A stretch of DNA of 64,000 bases from the NCBI GenBank assembly GCA_045650565.1, contig JAZRRG010000048.1, positions 8,454 through 72,453 of the forward strand, given 5' to 3'. Under the pieces are notes generated by a model. The model did not search any database and was not told the origin of the DNA. It worked only from the letters and a program-made list of their open reading frames with translations. Position numbers and translations under genes: made by a program. Origin of the DNA: SIG565 sp045650565. GTDB taxonomy: Bacteria > Bacillota > Clostridia > Oscillospirales > Acutalibacteraceae. Numbering within the stretch: the stretch's first letter is position 1; every line of letters begins with the position of its first letter. Below, one piece after another: positions 25,802-35,427 of the stretch.

Positions 25802-27517
25802 TTATTCTTCCCTGAATTGTAATTTATATAGTTTTGAATAAATTTGATTTTTACTTAACAATTCCTCGTGTGTGCCCTGTTCAATAATTTTACCCTCCGA
25901 TACAACTGCTATCTCATCAGCATTTTTGATGGTTGATAACCTATGGGCTACCACAATTGTTGTTCTACCCGCACACAGCTCATCCAAAGAACGCTGAATC
26001 AGTATTTCGGTAGTATTATCAAGCGCACTTGTAGCTTCATCAAGTATTAAAATCGGTGGGTTTTTAAGAAAGACACGAGCAATGCTTAAGCGTTGCTTTT
26101 GTCCGCCAGACAGTCGTACTCCACGCTCACCGATTTCGGTATCGTAGCCGTTGGGTAAGCTCATAATATAATCGTGAATATTGGCTCTCTTTGCTGCTTC
26201 AACAACTTCCTGCTCGGTAGCGTCGGGTCTGCCGTACAAAATATTATCACGCATACTGGCGTTAAACAGATAAATATCTTGTTGCACAATACCTATATTT
26301 TGGCGAAGTGACTTTACTGTTACCTCGTTTATATCCTGTCCGTCAATTAAAATTGAGCCGTTTTCATTTTTATAAAAGCGTGGCAACAAATGGCATATTG
26401 TTGTTTTGCCGCCGCCACTCGGACCCACCAAAGCAAATTTTTTGCCCTTTTCTATTTTAAAACTAACGTCATTAAGTACATCTCGGTCGGCTTCATAACC
26501 GTATATTACATTTTTGAAGGTTATTTCTCCCTTGACATCTTGTAAATCGATAGCGCCCTCTATGTCCTTTTCGGGCTCGGTATCCATAATTTCAATAAAC
26601 CGTTCAAAGCCCGTAACGCCGTTTTGATACTGCTCCATAAAGTTAATAAGCACGGTTACGGGTGATAAAAACACATTCACCGAAACTATAAAGGTGGCAT
26701 AATCGGCTAAATTTATACGACCTGCATACAAAAATAAACCGCCCGCAATCATTACTATAACATTAAAAATATCGGTAACAAAGGTTGAAAACGAGTGGAA
26801 TTTGCCCATTGCATCGTATGCTTCATCACGGGCGTGCATAAATTTCTCATTTCCCACTTCAAACTTTGCTTTTTCAACCTCATCATTGGTAAACGCCTTG
26901 GTAACACGAATACCCGAAATACTGCTCTCGAGCGAAGCGTTTATCTCGGCAAGAGACTGTCGAGAGAGCTTAAAGGCACTACGCATTTTGATACGCAACT
27001 TTCCTGCCACCAAAACGAGTAGCGGTACCGCCAAAAACACAATAAGTGTTAGCGCAATATTGATGGTAGAAAGATAAACAAAGGATAAAATTATTGAAAT
27101 TGATGAAATGATGATATTTTCAGGACCGTGATGCGCAAGCTCGCTGACATCAAACAAATCATTTGTCATACGTGACATAATCTTGCCCGTTTCGTTATCA
27201 TCATAAAACTTATATGGCAGTGTTTGCAGATGTGCAAACATATCGCTTCGCATTTGCGCCTGCATTTTAACACCCATCATATGCCCTTTGTACTGTATAA
27301 AGTAACTCAGCATCATACGCACAATATAAAGTCCTAAAAGAAGTAATCCTAAAAGAACTATCATACGGAAATTTTTATTGGGTATTAACTCATTTAGCAT
27401 TTTTCGTGTAATTATAGGATACACAATGCTAATGAGAGACAGCAAAAACGATGCGCCCATATCAAGTGCAAATATTTTTTTGTGGGGCTTATAATAATTT
27501 AAAAATCTTTTTAGCAT
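25802..27517 (-). CDS. ABC exporter, fused permease and ATPase (MsbA/LmrA type)
   Basis: The 571-residue half-transporter has six membrane helices (about 15-300) followed by one nucleotide-binding domain. Walker A GPSGGGKTT, signature LSGGQKQR, Walker B ILILDEATSAL and the switch His in VAHRLST are present. It would act as a homodimer, as there is no second half next to it. Substrate could be lipid, peptide or drug. It follows the lipoprotein gene by one base. Confidence 0.93.
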   Translation of the reverse strand: MLKRFLNYYKPHKKIFALDMGASFLLSLISIVYPIITRKMLNELIPNKNFRMIVLLGLLLLGLYIVRMMLSYFIQYKGHMMGVKMQAQMRSDMFAHLQTLPYKFYDDNETGKIMSRMTNDLFDVSELAHHGPENIIISSISIILSFVYLSTINIALTLIVFLAVPLLVLVAGKLRIKMRSAFKLSRQSLAEINASLESSISGIRVTKAFTNDEVEKAKFEVGNEKFMHARDEAYDAMGKFHSFSTFVTDIFNVIVMIAGGLFLYAGRINLADYATFIVSVNVFLSPVTVLINFMEQYQNGVTGFERFIEIMDTEPEKDIEGAIDLQDVKGEITFKNVIYGYEADRDVLNDVSFKIEKGKKFALVGPSGGGKTTICHLLPRFYKNENGSILIDGQDINEVTVKSLRQNIGIVQQDIYLFNASMRDNILYGRPDATEQEVVEAAKRANIHDYIMSLPNGYDTEIGERGVRLSGGQKQRLSIARVFLKNPPILILDEATSALDNTTEILIQRSLDELCAGRTTIVVAHRLSTIKNADEIAVVSEGKIIEQGTHEELLSKNQIYSKLYKLQFREE

Positions 27518-27518
27518 T

Positions 27519-28109
27519 TTAACTTAATGTCCAGTTTTCTGTATCCACAAGGTTTATGGCTATTAAGCTATCCTCCATAAATACAAAATCAATTCTTCGG
27601 TTTTCGGTTTTACAGGTAAGCGCAGTACAGTTTTCAACCTCGCCGGGAATAAAATATGCCTGTAAGGAGGTAAGCTCCCGTTCCTCAAACACAACACTAT
27701 TGAATTTTTCTATTATATCCTGCTTCGTTTCAAAGCCGTGAACCTCGGTACCAAATGCAGTGCTGAACGAAACAATGGAGGAAATTCCCTTATCCTCCTC
27801 ACCATTTACATAGTAGTAATAATAATCGCCCACAACAATATTGGTGCTGTTAGGGTTTTCACGCACATAAATTTCGTGCTCTTGTGTGTGCTCCTCGGCT
27901 TCTTCATAATAATTATAATCATTTTTGATTTTTTCAGGGTCAACACCCAAGACATATGTGGCTTCGGGTATTTTACCCTGATTCATACACGCCACTAAAT
28001 CATAAGTACTATTACCTTGGTCGGATGACACATCATCCCCATCCTTTTTACAAGACGCAAGAGAAAGCACCATCAATAATGCCAAAATCAAACATAATAA
28101 TCTTTTCAT
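27519..28109 (-). CDS. lipoprotein of unknown function
   Basis: The 196-residue protein has a clear lipoprotein signal (KRLLCLILALLMVLSLASC, Cys 20) and then an acidic segment with a run of tyrosines (about residues 95-100, DYYYYYV). No enzyme motif is visible. It sits between pncB and the ABC exporter in one operon and could be a surface partner of the exporter, but this rests on position only. It has an AGGAG ribosome site. Confidence 0.65.
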   Translation of the reverse strand: MKRLLCLILALLMVLSLASCKKDGDDVSSDQGNSTYDLVACMNQGKIPEATYVLGVDPEKIKNDYNYYEEAEEHTQEHEIYVRENPNSTNIVVGDYYYYYVNGEEDKGISSIVSFSTAFGTEVHGFETKQDIIEKFNSVVFEERELTSLQAYFIPGEVENCTALTCKTENRRIDFVFMEDSLIAINLVDTENWTLS

Positions 28110-28119
28110 ATTTTTTCTC

Positions 28120-29565
28120 CTATGCTTTATTTGCCCTGTGCTTTATAAGCAACTCGTTACGCTGATTCCATAGGTCCTCGGATAAGTCCACATAGTAAGT
28201 ATGGGGTTTTTCAAAACGCTTAACCTCATCCCAAAGATTACCCACCTGCTCGGCACGGTAGCGTGAGATTTCGGTAACACTGGGCGACTCGTAAACCTGT
28301 TCTCCCTTTTCGAAAACCTTAACCTGCAGCTTTTTAGCCGTAAAGTTTTCAACCGTTTTTCGTTTCCAGGTGTGCACGGGGTCAAATATTTCGTAGGGCT
28401 TGGTATCATCAATTTTTTCGTGGTTAAGTGTAATAACATCGGCTATTGCCTTGCCCGTTTCATTATCAAAAAGACGCCATGGAATTTTAATTCCGGGTAT
28501 TGTAATTTTTGCAGTGTTTTCACTAATCTTAATTTTAGGAATTACCTCTCCGTCCTTTTCAACTGCCGAGAGCTTGTAAACTCCACCGAAAACCGACTCG
28601 CTCGAAGCGGTTATAAGCCGTTCGCCCACACCAAAGCTATCAACCTTTGCGCCCTGCATAATCATATCTCTGATAAGATATTCATCCAAAGAATTGGAAA
28701 CACAAATTTTACAATCCGAATATCCCGCATCATCAAGCATTTTGCGCACCTTGCTAGTAATGTACGTAATATCGCCGCTATCAATTCTAATTCCAAGAGG
28801 GCGCTTTCCAAGTGGCTTTAGCACCTCATCAAAAACTCTAATAGCATTCGGTATACCCGATTTTAAGACATTATAAGTATCAACCAAAAGCATACAACTA
28901 TCAGGATAACGCTCGGCATAGGTTTTAAATGCGGTATACTCATCCTCATAAAGCTGCACCCAGCTGTGCGCCATTGTGCCTGATGCACGTACTCCAAACT
29001 CCTTAGCTGATTTAACACAAGAGGTACCTGTGCATCCGCCGATAATTGCCGCCCTTGCACCATATACAGCGGCATCATAGCCGTGGGCACGGCGAGCACC
29101 AAATTCCATAACTACTCTACCTTGTGCCGCAGTTACAATACGGTTTGCCTTGGTAGCTATAAGAGATTGATGATTTATGGTTAACAGTACCATTGTTTCC
29201 ACCATAAACGCCTGTATAGCAGGACCACGCACCGTTAAAATCGGCTCGGCAGGGAAAATCGGTGTGCCTTCTGGTATTGCCCATACATCGCATTCGAATT
29301 TAAAGTCCCTTAAATAATCAATAAATTCATCGCAAAAAAGGTTTAAGCTCTTTAAATACTCAATATCCTCTTGTGTGAATTTAAGGTTATTAAAGTATTC
29401 TATCAACTGTTCAAGACCCGCCATTATGGCGAAGCCGCCCTCATCAGGTACTCGTCGGAAAAACATATCAAAATATGTTATGGTATCCCTCATATCGCTG
29501 GTTAAAATACCATTTGCCATTGTCATTTCATACAGGTCCATTAGCATTGTTAAATTTCTATGCAT
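28120..29565 (-). CDS. pncB: nicotinate phosphoribosyltransferase
   Basis: The 481-residue enzyme joins nicotinate and PRPP to give NaMN in NAD salvage. It has the N-terminal DLYEMTMANG, the phosphate-binding FGARRAHGYDAA and the IDSGDITYI barrel motif. The Gram-positive-type length fits. Its promoter at 29596-29624 is close to ideal, and GGAGATGG precedes the ATG. Confidence 0.95.
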   Translation of the reverse strand: MHRNLTMLMDLYEMTMANGILTSDMRDTITYFDMFFRRVPDEGGFAIMAGLEQLIEYFNNLKFTQEDIEYLKSLNLFCDEFIDYLRDFKFECDVWAIPEGTPIFPAEPILTVRGPAIQAFMVETMVLLTINHQSLIATKANRIVTAAQGRVVMEFGARRAHGYDAAVYGARAAIIGGCTGTSCVKSAKEFGVRASGTMAHSWVQLYEDEYTAFKTYAERYPDSCMLLVDTYNVLKSGIPNAIRVFDEVLKPLGKRPLGIRIDSGDITYITSKVRKMLDDAGYSDCKICVSNSLDEYLIRDMIMQGAKVDSFGVGERLITASSESVFGGVYKLSAVEKDGEVIPKIKISENTAKITIPGIKIPWRLFDNETGKAIADVITLNHEKIDDTKPYEIFDPVHTWKRKTVENFTAKKLQVKVFEKGEQVYESPSVTEISRYRAEQVGNLWDEVKRFEKPHTYYVDLSEDLWNQRNELLIKHRANKA

Positions 29566-29595
29566 TTTACCATCTCCAAAGAATTTATTACCTTT

Positions 29596-29624
29596 ATTTT
29601 ACGGCAAAAAGCGATTTATGTCAA
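29596..29624 (-). promoter_or_regulatory. promoter of the pncB operon
   Basis: On the minus strand TTGACA (29619-29624), 17 bp and TAAAAT (29596-29601) lie directly after the groEL terminator. Confidence 0.75.
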
Positions 29625-29630
29625 ATAAAA

Positions 29631-29657
29631 ATGAGGAAAGGCGTTGCCTTTCCTCAT
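29631..29657 (-). terminator. terminator after groEL
   Basis: A perfect 12-bp stem (ATGAGGAAAGGC / GCCTTTCCTCAT) around GTT is followed on the minus strand by TTTTATTT. It lies 8 bases beyond the groEL stop. Confidence 0.85.
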
Positions 29658-29664
29658 TATATTT

Positions 29665-31296
29665 TTAATACATACCGCCCATTCCACCGGGTGTGGGTGC
29701 GGCAGCAGGAGCATTATCTTCCTTTTTATTAGCCACAAGCGACTCTGTTGTAAGCACCATAGCCGCAACACTTGCCGCATTTTCGAGTGCCGAACGGGTC
29801 ACCTTTGTGGGGTCAACAATTCCCGCAGATATCATATCAGTATATTCTTCATTGTATGCATCAAAACCGTAGTTGTTTTTGCCGCTAGAAACGATTTTAT
29901 CAACAATTACACTACCCTCAAGTCCCGCATTTGCGGCAATTTGACGAATAGGTGCTTCGAGAGATTTCAGCACAATACTAACACCTGTTTTAGTGTCCCC
30001 ATCGGTTGTATCAAGTAAAGCAGCAACAGCAGGGATTGCATTAACAAGCGCTACACCGCCACCCGCAACTATACCCTCTTCAACAGCCGCCTTTGTAGCA
30101 GCCAAGGCATCCTCGATACGAAGTTTTTTGTCCTTCATTTCAATCTCGGTTGCAGCACCAACCTTAACAACTGCAACACCACCCGCAATTTTTGCAAGGC
30201 GCTCTTGTAATTTTTCACAGTCGAAGTCAGAGGTAGTTACTTCGATTTGATTTTTAACCTGAAGTATGCGTGACTTGATTTCCTCGGGGTTACCTGCACC
30301 GTCAACAATAATGGTGTTTTCCTTACCCACCTTTACCTGACGTGCACGACCCAGCTGCTCAACCGTTGCATCCTTAAGCTCAAGACCAACCTCCTCGGTT
30401 ATAACGGTACCGCCTGTGAGAATTGCAATATCACGAAGCATTTCTTTTCTTCTATCACCAAATCCAGGTGCCTTTACCGCAACACAGGAAAACGTGCCAC
30501 GAAGCTTATTAAGAACGAGTGTTGACAACGCCTCATTTTCGATATCCTCAGCAATAATAAGCAGTTTTCTGCCTGTTTGAACAATTTGTTCGAGAAGTGG
30601 TAAAAGCTCGGCGATGTTAATTATTTTCTTATCGGTTATGAGAATTAACGGGTCATCTAAAACCGCCTCCATCTTATCGGTATCGGTTACAAGATATGGA
30701 GATAAATATCCCCTATCAAACTGCATACCCTCAACAACCTCGGTATAGGTCTCGGCTGTTTTAGATTCTTCAACCGTGATAACTCCATCAGCGCTTACCT
30801 TTTCCATTGCCTCGGCTATCAATTTACCGATAAACTCATCTCCCGAGGATACCGCAGCAACACGGGCAATATCTTCACTGCCGCTTACCTTTTGTGAGTT
30901 GCCGATAACGGTTTTAACTGCAGTATCAACTGCTAATTTAATACCCTTTTTAACAACCATTGGGTTAGCTCCTGCTGCAACATTCTTCATACCCTCAAGA
31001 ATTATTGCCTGTGCCAAAACAGTTGCCGTTGTGGTGCCATCACCTGCGGCATCGTTTGTTTTTACCGACACCTCTTTTACAAGCTGTGCACCCATATTCT
31101 CAAAGGGGTCATCAAGTTCAATTTCTTTAGCAATAGTAACACCGTCATTAGTTATAAGCGGAGAACCATACTGCTTATCAAGCACAACATTTCTTCCCTT
31201 AGGACCGAGTGTTACCTTAACGGCATCGGCAAGCTTATCAACACCTGCTTGCAGGGCTTTTCTTGCCTCTTCACCAAAAATTATATCCTTAGACAT
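29665..31296 (-). CDS. groL: chaperonin GroEL (60 kDa)
   Basis: The start at ATG 31296 has GGAGG eight bases upstream and gives the canonical MSKDI opening; the protein is 543 residues. The ATPase motif DGTTTATVLAQAI and the C-terminal GGMGGMY tail are present. It forms the double-ring folding chamber capped by GroES. It follows groES by 18 bases. Confidence 0.98.
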   Translation of the reverse strand: MSKDIIFGEEARKALQAGVDKLADAVKVTLGPKGRNVVLDKQYGSPLITNDGVTIAKEIELDDPFENMGAQLVKEVSVKTNDAAGDGTTTATVLAQAIILEGMKNVAAGANPMVVKKGIKLAVDTAVKTVIGNSQKVSGSEDIARVAAVSSGDEFIGKLIAEAMEKVSADGVITVEESKTAETYTEVVEGMQFDRGYLSPYLVTDTDKMEAVLDDPLILITDKKIINIAELLPLLEQIVQTGRKLLIIAEDIENEALSTLVLNKLRGTFSCVAVKAPGFGDRRKEMLRDIAILTGGTVITEEVGLELKDATVEQLGRARQVKVGKENTIIVDGAGNPEEIKSRILQVKNQIEVTTSDFDCEKLQERLAKIAGGVAVVKVGAATEIEMKDKKLRIEDALAATKAAVEEGIVAGGGVALVNAIPAVAALLDTTDGDTKTGVSIVLKSLEAPIRQIAANAGLEGSVIVDKIVSSGKNNYGFDAYNEEYTDMISAGIVDPTKVTRSALENAASVAAMVLTTESLVANKKEDNAPAAAPTPGGMGGMY

Positions 31297-31314
31297 ATAA
31301 ATCGCCTCCAAAAA

Positions 31315-31599
31315 TTATTCTACAATAGCCAAAATATCGGACTGGCTGACAATGCTAAATTCCTCGCCATCAAGTTTGACTTCGTTTCCTGCATATTTGC
31401 TGACAATAACCTTATCGCCAACCTTAACATACATTTTAACTTCATTTCCGTCAACTATTCCGCCTGGTCCTACTGCTACAACCTCGGCTATTTGAGGTTT
31501 TTCTTGGGCTGCGGAAGATAATATTATTCCGCTTTTCGTGGTTTCCTCGGCCTCTACAAGCTTTGTAACAACTCTATCAGCCAATGGTTTAATGGTCAT
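31315..31599 (-). CDS. groS: co-chaperonin GroES (10 kDa)
   Basis: The 94-residue protein starts with IKPLADRVVTKLVEAEE, contains the mobile loop region TKSGIILSS and ends with the beta-barrel KLDGEEFSIVSQSDILAIVE. It caps GroEL. It is the first gene of groES-groEL and has GGGAGG before the ATG and a CIRCE-like repeat upstream. Confidence 0.97.
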   Translation of the reverse strand: MTIKPLADRVVTKLVEAEETTKSGIILSSAAQEKPQIAEVVAVGPGGIVDGNEVKMYVKVGDKVIVSKYAGNEVKLDGEEFSIVSQSDILAIVE

Positions 31600-31629
31600 A
31601 ATAACTGCCTCCCAGTTAGTTTTTTAGAA

Positions 31630-31654
31630 TTAGCGCTCGGTATAATAGCGTTAA
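31630..31654 (-). promoter_or_regulatory. CIRCE-like inverted repeat upstream of groESL
   Basis: TTAGCGCT (31630-31637), 9 bases and AGCGTTAA (31647-31654) form an inverted repeat with one mismatch. It resembles the HrcA site TTAGCACTC-N9-GAGTGCTAA but is two bases shorter between the matching arms. A TATTAT-like -10 lies within it. HrcA control of groESL is likely but the site is degenerate. Confidence 0.5.
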
Positions 31655-31702
31655 GTATATTTTAATCTTTTTTTTGGAAAAATCAAGCATATATAGCAAA
31701 AA

Positions 31703-32620
31703 TTATGTATTTATTAACATTTTATTCGCAAATGACTTTGGTAATACAAATTTTACCGCTTTCTTTACTATTTTAAACTTCACGTGTTTTTTTTGCATTA
31801 TTTCACCATCAAGATTTACAGGAAACGGCTTATCTGCATAAATCTCCATACTTTGACAGTTTCCCATTTCACAAAAATCGAATTTTTCCTGTGTCCCACT
31901 CGAATAGGATTTCAAAAATGGTACTACCTTTAATTTTGATACAGTATCTACTATTGTGAAATCAAGTTTTTGGTCAAACGGCGTGGCTTTTGGTGCACTA
32001 ATATATCCGCCGCCATAAACAGGGCCGTTAGCGCAAACTGCAAAAAGTACATTTTTGCTAATTTCGGGTTCATCATCTATTTTAATGTTTAAATCAAGTC
32101 CTATTTTGCCGAGAAACAGCTTTATAATAGCAAGGGTATACGCCAACTTACCCGTTACAAAGGGGATTTTTTTGAATTTTTGCATACGCTCAGCCACTAT
32201 GGCATCCATACCTACCGAACATTGATTTATACAATACATATCATCGGCTTTTATAAGGTCGAGCTCTACCGCTACACCATCACTTATTTCTTCAATATCA
32301 AAAAACAGCTCCTTTTGACCAAAGAACTTCAAAAAGTCGTTTGCGGTGCCGCACGGAATAACTCCGATTTCTACATTTTCATAACCAACAGCACCGTTAA
32401 GAACCTCAAAAAAGGTACCCTCGCCGCCACAGGCAAAAATGCGTAATGCATCTCCCGTTTTTGCTTGATTTTCAGCAATTTCACGAGCTTCTCCCTTATA
32501 GCTTGTTACATAAACGGTATAGTTTTCGATATCCTTAAAATACTCTTTAATTTTGGGTATTATCGCTTCGGGTCCTTTGCCCTTACCTGCTACGGGGTTA
32601 ATTATAAATACATATCTCAT
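31703..32620 (-). CDS. diacylglycerol kinase-family lipid kinase (YegS/BmrU-like)
   Basis: The 305-residue protein has the catalytic fold of the DAGK family. IINPVAGKGKG is at the N-terminus, the nucleotide loop is CGGEGTFFEVLNG and PCGTANDF follows. The usual GGDGT reads GGEGT here. It would phosphorylate diacylglycerol or another lipid at the membrane. It is downstream of the RlmL-like gene. Confidence 0.87.
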   Translation of the reverse strand: MRYVFIINPVAGKGKGPEAIIPKIKEYFKDIENYTVYVTSYKGEAREIAENQAKTGDALRIFACGGEGTFFEVLNGAVGYENVEIGVIPCGTANDFLKFFGQKELFFDIEEISDGVAVELDLIKADDMYCINQCSVGMDAIVAERMQKFKKIPFVTGKLAYTLAIIKLFLGKIGLDLNIKIDDEPEISKNVLFAVCANGPVYGGGYISAPKATPFDQKLDFTIVDTVSKLKVVPFLKSYSSGTQEKFDFCEMGNCQSMEIYADKPFPVNLDGEIMQKKHVKFKIVKKAVKFVLPKSFANKMLINT

Positions 32621-32635
32621 TTTAACTTCCCATTT

Positions 32636-33766
32636 CTATTTCATATACATAAAATATTGGCATTTTATCATACCGTTATAAAATTTACGGCGCTTGTCAG
32701 CCACTGTGCCAAAAAATTTTTCAAATTCATCGTGAGGACTGATTATACCGTATTTTTGCCCATCACCACGCTCGAAAACACCACCCATAATCTTATATAA
32801 GCGCTCCGCCTCGTTTACATCGAGAAGGCGTTCTCCATAGGGTGGATTTGTAATGGTAAGACTACGCCCCGATGCCGCCTTATAATCCTTTATATCGGAA
32901 ACATACGCCTTTACATACTTTTCAACTCCCGCTTTTTTTGCGTTTGCCAAGGTTAATTCAACACAATTTTTATCAATATCGAATCCGGTTGCTGTGAAAT
33001 CAATATCGTGGCGAATAGAATCGAGTGCCCTCGTCCTTTCCTCTCGCCATACCTTATCGGGTATAAATGAAAATCTTTCGGCTGCAAAATTGCGATTTAG
33101 TCCGGGTGCTATGTGTGCCGCATGAAGTGCCGCCTCTATAAGAATTGTACCCGAGCCGCAAAATGGGTCAAAAAGTATAGTGTCGGGAAAAATTCTTGAT
33201 GTATCGCACATTGCCGCCGCCAAGGTTTCTTTTAGCGGTGCATCATTCGACTTACGGCGGTATCCCCTCTTATGCAGTCCCTCACCCGAGGTATCTATCA
33301 TAACTGTTACCTCATTTTTCATTATTGAAAAACGAATTTTATATTCGGAACCCGTTTCACTAAACCAGGAAACTTTATATTTTTCTTTGAGCCGTTCAAC
33401 AACGGCTTTTTTTATGATGGACTGACAGTCAGGTATGCTGAAAAGCTGCGAATTAAGACTCCATCCGTTTACGGGAAATGCATCATCAATACCGATAAAC
33501 TCCTCCCAAGGCAGCGCCCTTACGCCATCAAAAAGCATTGTAAAATCGGTGGCTGTAAACTGACCGACATTTATAAGCACACGCTCGGCATAACGGGAGT
33601 TAATATTTACAAAAGCAATGGTGCTGCAGTCGCCCGAAAACAAGACTCTGCCGTTTTCGGCACGAACATTTTCAATTCCAAAGCGACCAAGCTCCTTGGC
33701 TAATATACCCTCTATTCCAAAAAGGCAAGGTGCTACCATATTGTATTTGCCAGAACACATTACCAT
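32636..33766 (-). CDS. 23S rRNA (guanine-N2) methyltransferase, RlmL/YpsC-like
   Basis: The protein of 376 residues has an N-terminal THUMP domain (about 40-150) and a Rossmann methyltransferase domain with LFDPFCGSGTILIEAA and the catalytic TNPPYGERL. It is expected to methylate a guanine at N2 in 23S rRNA. GGAGG lies 4 bases before the ATG at 33766 and 10 bases before another at 33760; either may be used. Confidence 0.88.
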   Translation of the reverse strand: MVMCSGKYNMVAPCLFGIEGILAKELGRFGIENVRAENGRVLFSGDCSTIAFVNINSRYAERVLINVGQFTATDFTMLFDGVRALPWEEFIGIDDAFPVNGWSLNSQLFSIPDCQSIIKKAVVERLKEKYKVSWFSETGSEYKIRFSIMKNEVTVMIDTSGEGLHKRGYRRKSNDAPLKETLAAAMCDTSRIFPDTILFDPFCGSGTILIEAALHAAHIAPGLNRNFAAERFSFIPDKVWREERTRALDSIRHDIDFTATGFDIDKNCVELTLANAKKAGVEKYVKAYVSDIKDYKAASGRSLTITNPPYGERLLDVNEAERLYKIMGGVFERGDGQKYGIISPHDEFEKFFGTVADKRRKFYNGMIKCQYFMYMK

Positions 33767-33831
33767 ACATCCTCCATTTGACTTATCTTTATGTTTAAAA
33801 AAGGCAGACAAAAACTTGTCTGCCGCTTTGT

Positions 33832-34263
33832 TTATTTCATCCCACGCTTAGTGCGGTTAGCATCAGGATTTTTGCGCTTTAAATCCGAGAATTTTTCCTC
33901 GCTTGTTTGCTTAAAGCGATTCATCATTTCCTCAAATGATGCCGGCTCGGTTTTTTGAGCGCCCCATACAAAAGAGCTATCGGGCTTTGGCTGTGCTATG
34001 GGCCTTGGACGACGTGTAGGTTTTACATCCTCCATAGCCCGTTTAATGCTGAGACTTATCTTTCCATCATCAGAAATAGCAAGCACCTTCATTTTCACAA
34101 CATCATTTACCTTTACGTGCTCACGAATCTCACTAACAAAGGTTTGTGCAACCTCGGATATATGCACCATTCCTGTTTTTAAATCACCTAAATCAACAAA
34201 AACGCCGAAATTAGTAATCCCTGTAATTTTACCTTCTACAATCTGACCGACAGAAAGCTCCAT
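33832..34263 (-). CDS. S1-domain RNA-binding protein (YabR/general stress protein 13 type)
   Basis: The 143-residue protein was started at ATG 34263, after AAAGGG, because a longer reading would overlap most of divIC. One S1 OB-fold occupies residues 1-75 (VGQIVEGKITGITNFGVFVDL ... ISDDGKISLSIK), followed by a basic, Gln/Lys-rich tail. It matches yabR, which follows divIC in Bacillus. The role is probably ribosome or RNA binding. Confidence 0.88.
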   Translation of the reverse strand: MELSVGQIVEGKITGITNFGVFVDLGDLKTGMVHISEVAQTFVSEIREHVKVNDVVKMKVLAISDDGKISLSIKRAMEDVKPTRRPRPIAQPKPDSSFVWGAQKTEPASFEEMMNRFKQTSEEKFSDLKRKNPDANRTKRGMK

Positions 34264-34306
34264 AAAAGCCCTTTTCCCCCTTGAAATGTAACCCGAACTA
34301 TGCCCT

Positions 34307-34594
34307 TTAGTTGCCTGAATTGTCAACATAAACCTGCTCATCAACGTAGACATAGCCCAAACGCTCTCTTGCAGCTTTTTCGACAATCTCTTTTTCGGAG
34401 CCGCCAAGCAATGCAGTTAATTCATCAATTTGTGCACTAATCTCGTTACGGCGTTCCTCTAAAAGCTTAAGCTCACTCTTTTTACTAACCAATTCTCCCC
34501 AAAGTCCACAAAGGGTTATTATCATATAAACTGACACTGCAAAGACTGCGATACGCCATATAATACTACCGCTGTTTTTTTGTGCGTTTTTCAA
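34307..34594 (-). CDS. divIC: septum formation initiator DivIC/FtsB-like
   Basis: The 95-residue bitopic protein has a short cytoplasmic end, one membrane helix (about 11-30) and a coiled coil (KSELKLLEERRNEISAQIDEL) leading to the conserved AARERLGYV. It forms the FtsL-DivIC-DivIB divisome complex. Translation probably begins at TTG (34594) after AGGTGAGG. Its place between yabQ and yabR is the conserved Firmicute order. Confidence 0.88.
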   Translation of the reverse strand: MKNAQKNSGSIIWRIAVFAVSVYMIITLCGLWGELVSKKSELKLLEERRNEISAQIDELTALLGGSEKEIVEKAARERLGYVYVDEQVYVDNSGN

Positions 34595-34645
34595 TGCAAC
34601 CTCACCTTTCAGAACTTTTTACAATTTTCTTTCAGTATACACTAT

Positions 34646-35107
34646 TCATGGGGCTCGTTTCAAGATGTTTTTTAAATATTTGCCCGTTTTTTTTAAGAAT
34701 TTTTCAATTTTTTGCCAAACTCGCTTGACGATTCGGCAAAAATGTGCTAAAAGCCATCTGACAAGCCATTTGATTTTGCCAAATAACCAAGCAAACCTTT
34801 TAAGAATAAAGGTTAATGCCGGTATAAAAATGCGTGAAACGGTGAAATTACAAACCACTCCGCCCAGAAGTATTCCAAAAAACATATACCCCCGCAGTTC
34901 TCCGTTACAAAATGCAAGTAACAATAAAAAAGTTGTTACCGCAATTATCAAAAAGAAAGTTATGTCCTGAAAAAACACCGCCGCCGTGCTGTATCTTTTT
35001 ACACGGCGGCAGGACCTAAACACATCGTAAAATAAGCAGTAAAAAAGACCGAAAAGGCAAGATGCCGCAAAGGAAACGATTTGCTGATTATTCTTAATTT
35101 CCCACAT
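34646..35107 (-). CDS. yabQ: sporulation protein YabQ
   Basis: The 153-residue membrane protein has three to four hydrophobic helices (about 8-110) and a long basic C-terminal tail rich in Lys. YabQ is needed for spore cortex formation in Bacillus and is a marker of endospore formers. It starts 2 bases after yabP. Confidence 0.85.
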   Translation of the reverse strand: MWEIKNNQQIVSFAASCLFGLFYCLFYDVFRSCRRVKRYSTAAVFFQDITFFLIIAVTTFLLLLAFCNGELRGYMFFGILLGGVVCNFTVSRIFIPALTFILKRFAWLFGKIKWLVRWLLAHFCRIVKRVWQKIEKFLKKTGKYLKNILKRAP

Positions 35108-35109
35108 GG

Positions 35110-35379
35110 CTATTTGAAAATCCTTGAAATAAGACTACTCTTTTTTGTATCGGTGGTGTAAATAAAGGCAACCACCAACCCGCTTATTTCAAGCTCTCCG
35201 CTTACCGCATTGAAACCATTGATTTTTAGGTCGTTTCCACGAATGCTGAGATTTCCCATAGATGTTACAACATCTATCATCTCGTTTGAAAATTCAACAA
35301 CCTCTTTTACACCGTCTATTACTGCTTTTTTGCGATTTTCTATTACTATATTGTGCTTTAAGGATAAATCTTCTGTCAT
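35110..35379 (-). CDS. yabP: sporulation protein YabP
   Basis: The 89-residue beta-rich protein shows the family pattern: HNIVIENRKKAVIDGV, VVSF-like DVVTSMGNLSIRG and a final LEISGLVVAFIYT. The ATG at 35379 follows AGGGGG by 8 bases; an upstream GTG is part of that site. It is expressed under sigma-E in Bacillus. Confidence 0.87.
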   Translation of the reverse strand: MTEDLSLKHNIVIENRKKAVIDGVKEVVEFSNEMIDVVTSMGNLSIRGNDLKINGFNAVSGELEISGLVVAFIYTTDTKKSSLISRIFK

Positions 35380-35427
35380 AAAAAGCACCCCCTAACAATT
35401 TATATTAAAAAGTACTGTTTTTATGAA

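Noticed and set aside
30776..31300. Open frame of 174 codons on the plus strand, antisense to groEL
   Set aside because: It has low-complexity Ala/Ser/Pro composition, lacks a ribosome site and mirrors codon bias of groEL. It is a shadow frame.
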